Shown: positions 14,350 through 14,784 of the stretch, piece by piece
Layout of the letters: the number at the start of each line of letters is the position of its first letter
How positions within the stretch are numbered: the first letter of the stretch is position 1
Origin: an uncultured SAR324 cluster bacterium
GTDB lineage: Bacteria; SAR324; NAC60-12
Assembly (NCBI GenBank): GCA_902562015.1
Contig: CACERX010000032.1
Span: forward strand, 1-14,784
DNA length: 14,784 nucleotides
Reading direction: 5' to 3'
Made by a program: the position numbers and the translations under genes
The notes under the pieces: generated by a model
What the model was told of the DNA's origin: nothing
Database searches by the model: none
Seen by the model: the letters and a program-made list of their open reading frames with translations, nothing else

Positions 14350-14784
14350 ATGGATTACTTAAAACAAAAAATACGTACAATTCCTGATTTCCCAAAACCG
14401 GGAATACTCTTCCGGGATATTACAACACTTCTTGCTGATTCAGAGGCATTTAATTCCGTTATTGACCTGTTTGTTGAACGTTACAAAGAAGAACAAATTG
14501 ATTTTGTAGTAGGTATTGAATCAAGGGGGTTTATTGTAGGGGCTCCGATAGCTTTGAGATTAGACAAGGGCTTTATTCCTGTTCGTAAAGCTGGGAAACT
14601 ACCAGGTCCCACACATGGAGTAGAATACGATCTAGAGTATGGCACTGACCTAGTTGAGGTACATAAAGACGCTATTGAATCAGGTAGCAAAGTTTTGATG
14701 GTTGATGATTTGCTGGCGACAGGAGGTACAATGGAAGGAAGTTCAAGATTGATCGAGAAAGCAGGAGGAATTATTATTGGATAT
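14350..14784 (+). CDS. apt: Adenine phosphoribosyltransferase, 3'-truncated by window end
   Basis: 145 residues are visible of an expected 170-180. The N-terminus reads [20 protein letters not shown], the hallmark of Apt. [16 protein letters not shown] (53-68) and [10 protein letters not shown] (77-86) form the substrate loop region, LEYGTD (95-100) follows, and [14 protein letters not shown] (115-128) is the PRPP-binding motif of type I phosphoribosyltransferases. The enzyme makes AMP from adenine and PRPP in purine salvage, in the cytoplasm as a dimer by family knowledge. All key motifs are intact. The start ATG has no Shine-Dalgarno sequence; the leader is A/T-rich. It follows the broken DapA-like gene by 180 bp and probably has its own promoter. 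Confidence 0.96.
   Translation, partial: MDYLKQKIRTIPDFPKPGILFRDITTLLADSEAFNSVIDLFVERYKEEQIDFVVGIESRGFIVGAPIALRLDKGFIPVRKAGKLPGPTHGVEYDLEYGTDLVEVHKDAIESGSKVLMVDDLLATGGTMEGSSRLIEKAGGIIIGY

Overview
This 14.8 kb window is AT-rich (roughly 36-38% GC by eye) and comes from a Gram-negative bacterium. Evidence for this is a pair of lipoproteins with typical lipobox signal peptides, a DUF1501 protein, and a scattered metabolic set (Rieske oxygenase, RidA, HCCA-isomerase-like thioredoxin fold, SDR). The mix resembles marine, delta-like proteobacterial lineages such as SAR324, but that is only an impression; no rRNA or other marker gene is present.

Layout. Positions 1-4729 (all +): the C-terminal part of a DUF1501 protein, then two lipoproteins. 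The lipoproteins share an almost identical N-terminal ~180 residues but carry unrelated C-terminal halves (Ig-like plus an unrecognised domain, versus Big_5-like plus LamG). Positions 4802-12325: eight consecutive genes on strictly alternating strands. They are an HCCA-isomerase/kappa-GST-like protein (-), RidA-family protein (+), a NaChBac-type voltage-gated channel with a TerB-like N-terminal region (-), a Tyr-less SDR (+), a Kv-type potassium channel (-), a frameshifted MFS transporter (+), a VanA-type Rieske oxygenase (-) and a BtuF-like substrate-binding protein (+). Convergent pairs are separated by 45-76 bp and divergent pairs by 182-281 bp, so these genes are mostly single transcription units. 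Positions 13282-14784 (+): a DapA-superfamily gene broken by two in-frame TAA codons, and the 5' part of adenine phosphoribosyltransferase (apt), cut by the window end.

How the genes work together. Nothing here forms an obvious single pathway. The isomerase-like protein, RidA, SDR, MFS, Rieske oxygenase and DapA-like enzyme are the kind of genes used for uptake and breakdown of small organic compounds, but the Rieske reductase partner is not in the window. The two voltage-gated channels point to membrane excitability or ion homeostasis. The lipoproteins probably display variable binding domains on the envelope from a constant anchor module.

Two of about thirteen genes are broken, by a 1-nt frameshift at an A9 run and by a double nonsense. 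This suggests ongoing gene decay or, for the frameshift, homopolymer slippage or sequence error. No tRNA, rRNA, CRISPR, insertion sequence or replication origin was recognised. The longest stretch without a gene is 281 bp (5399-5679); no gap exceeds 300 bp.
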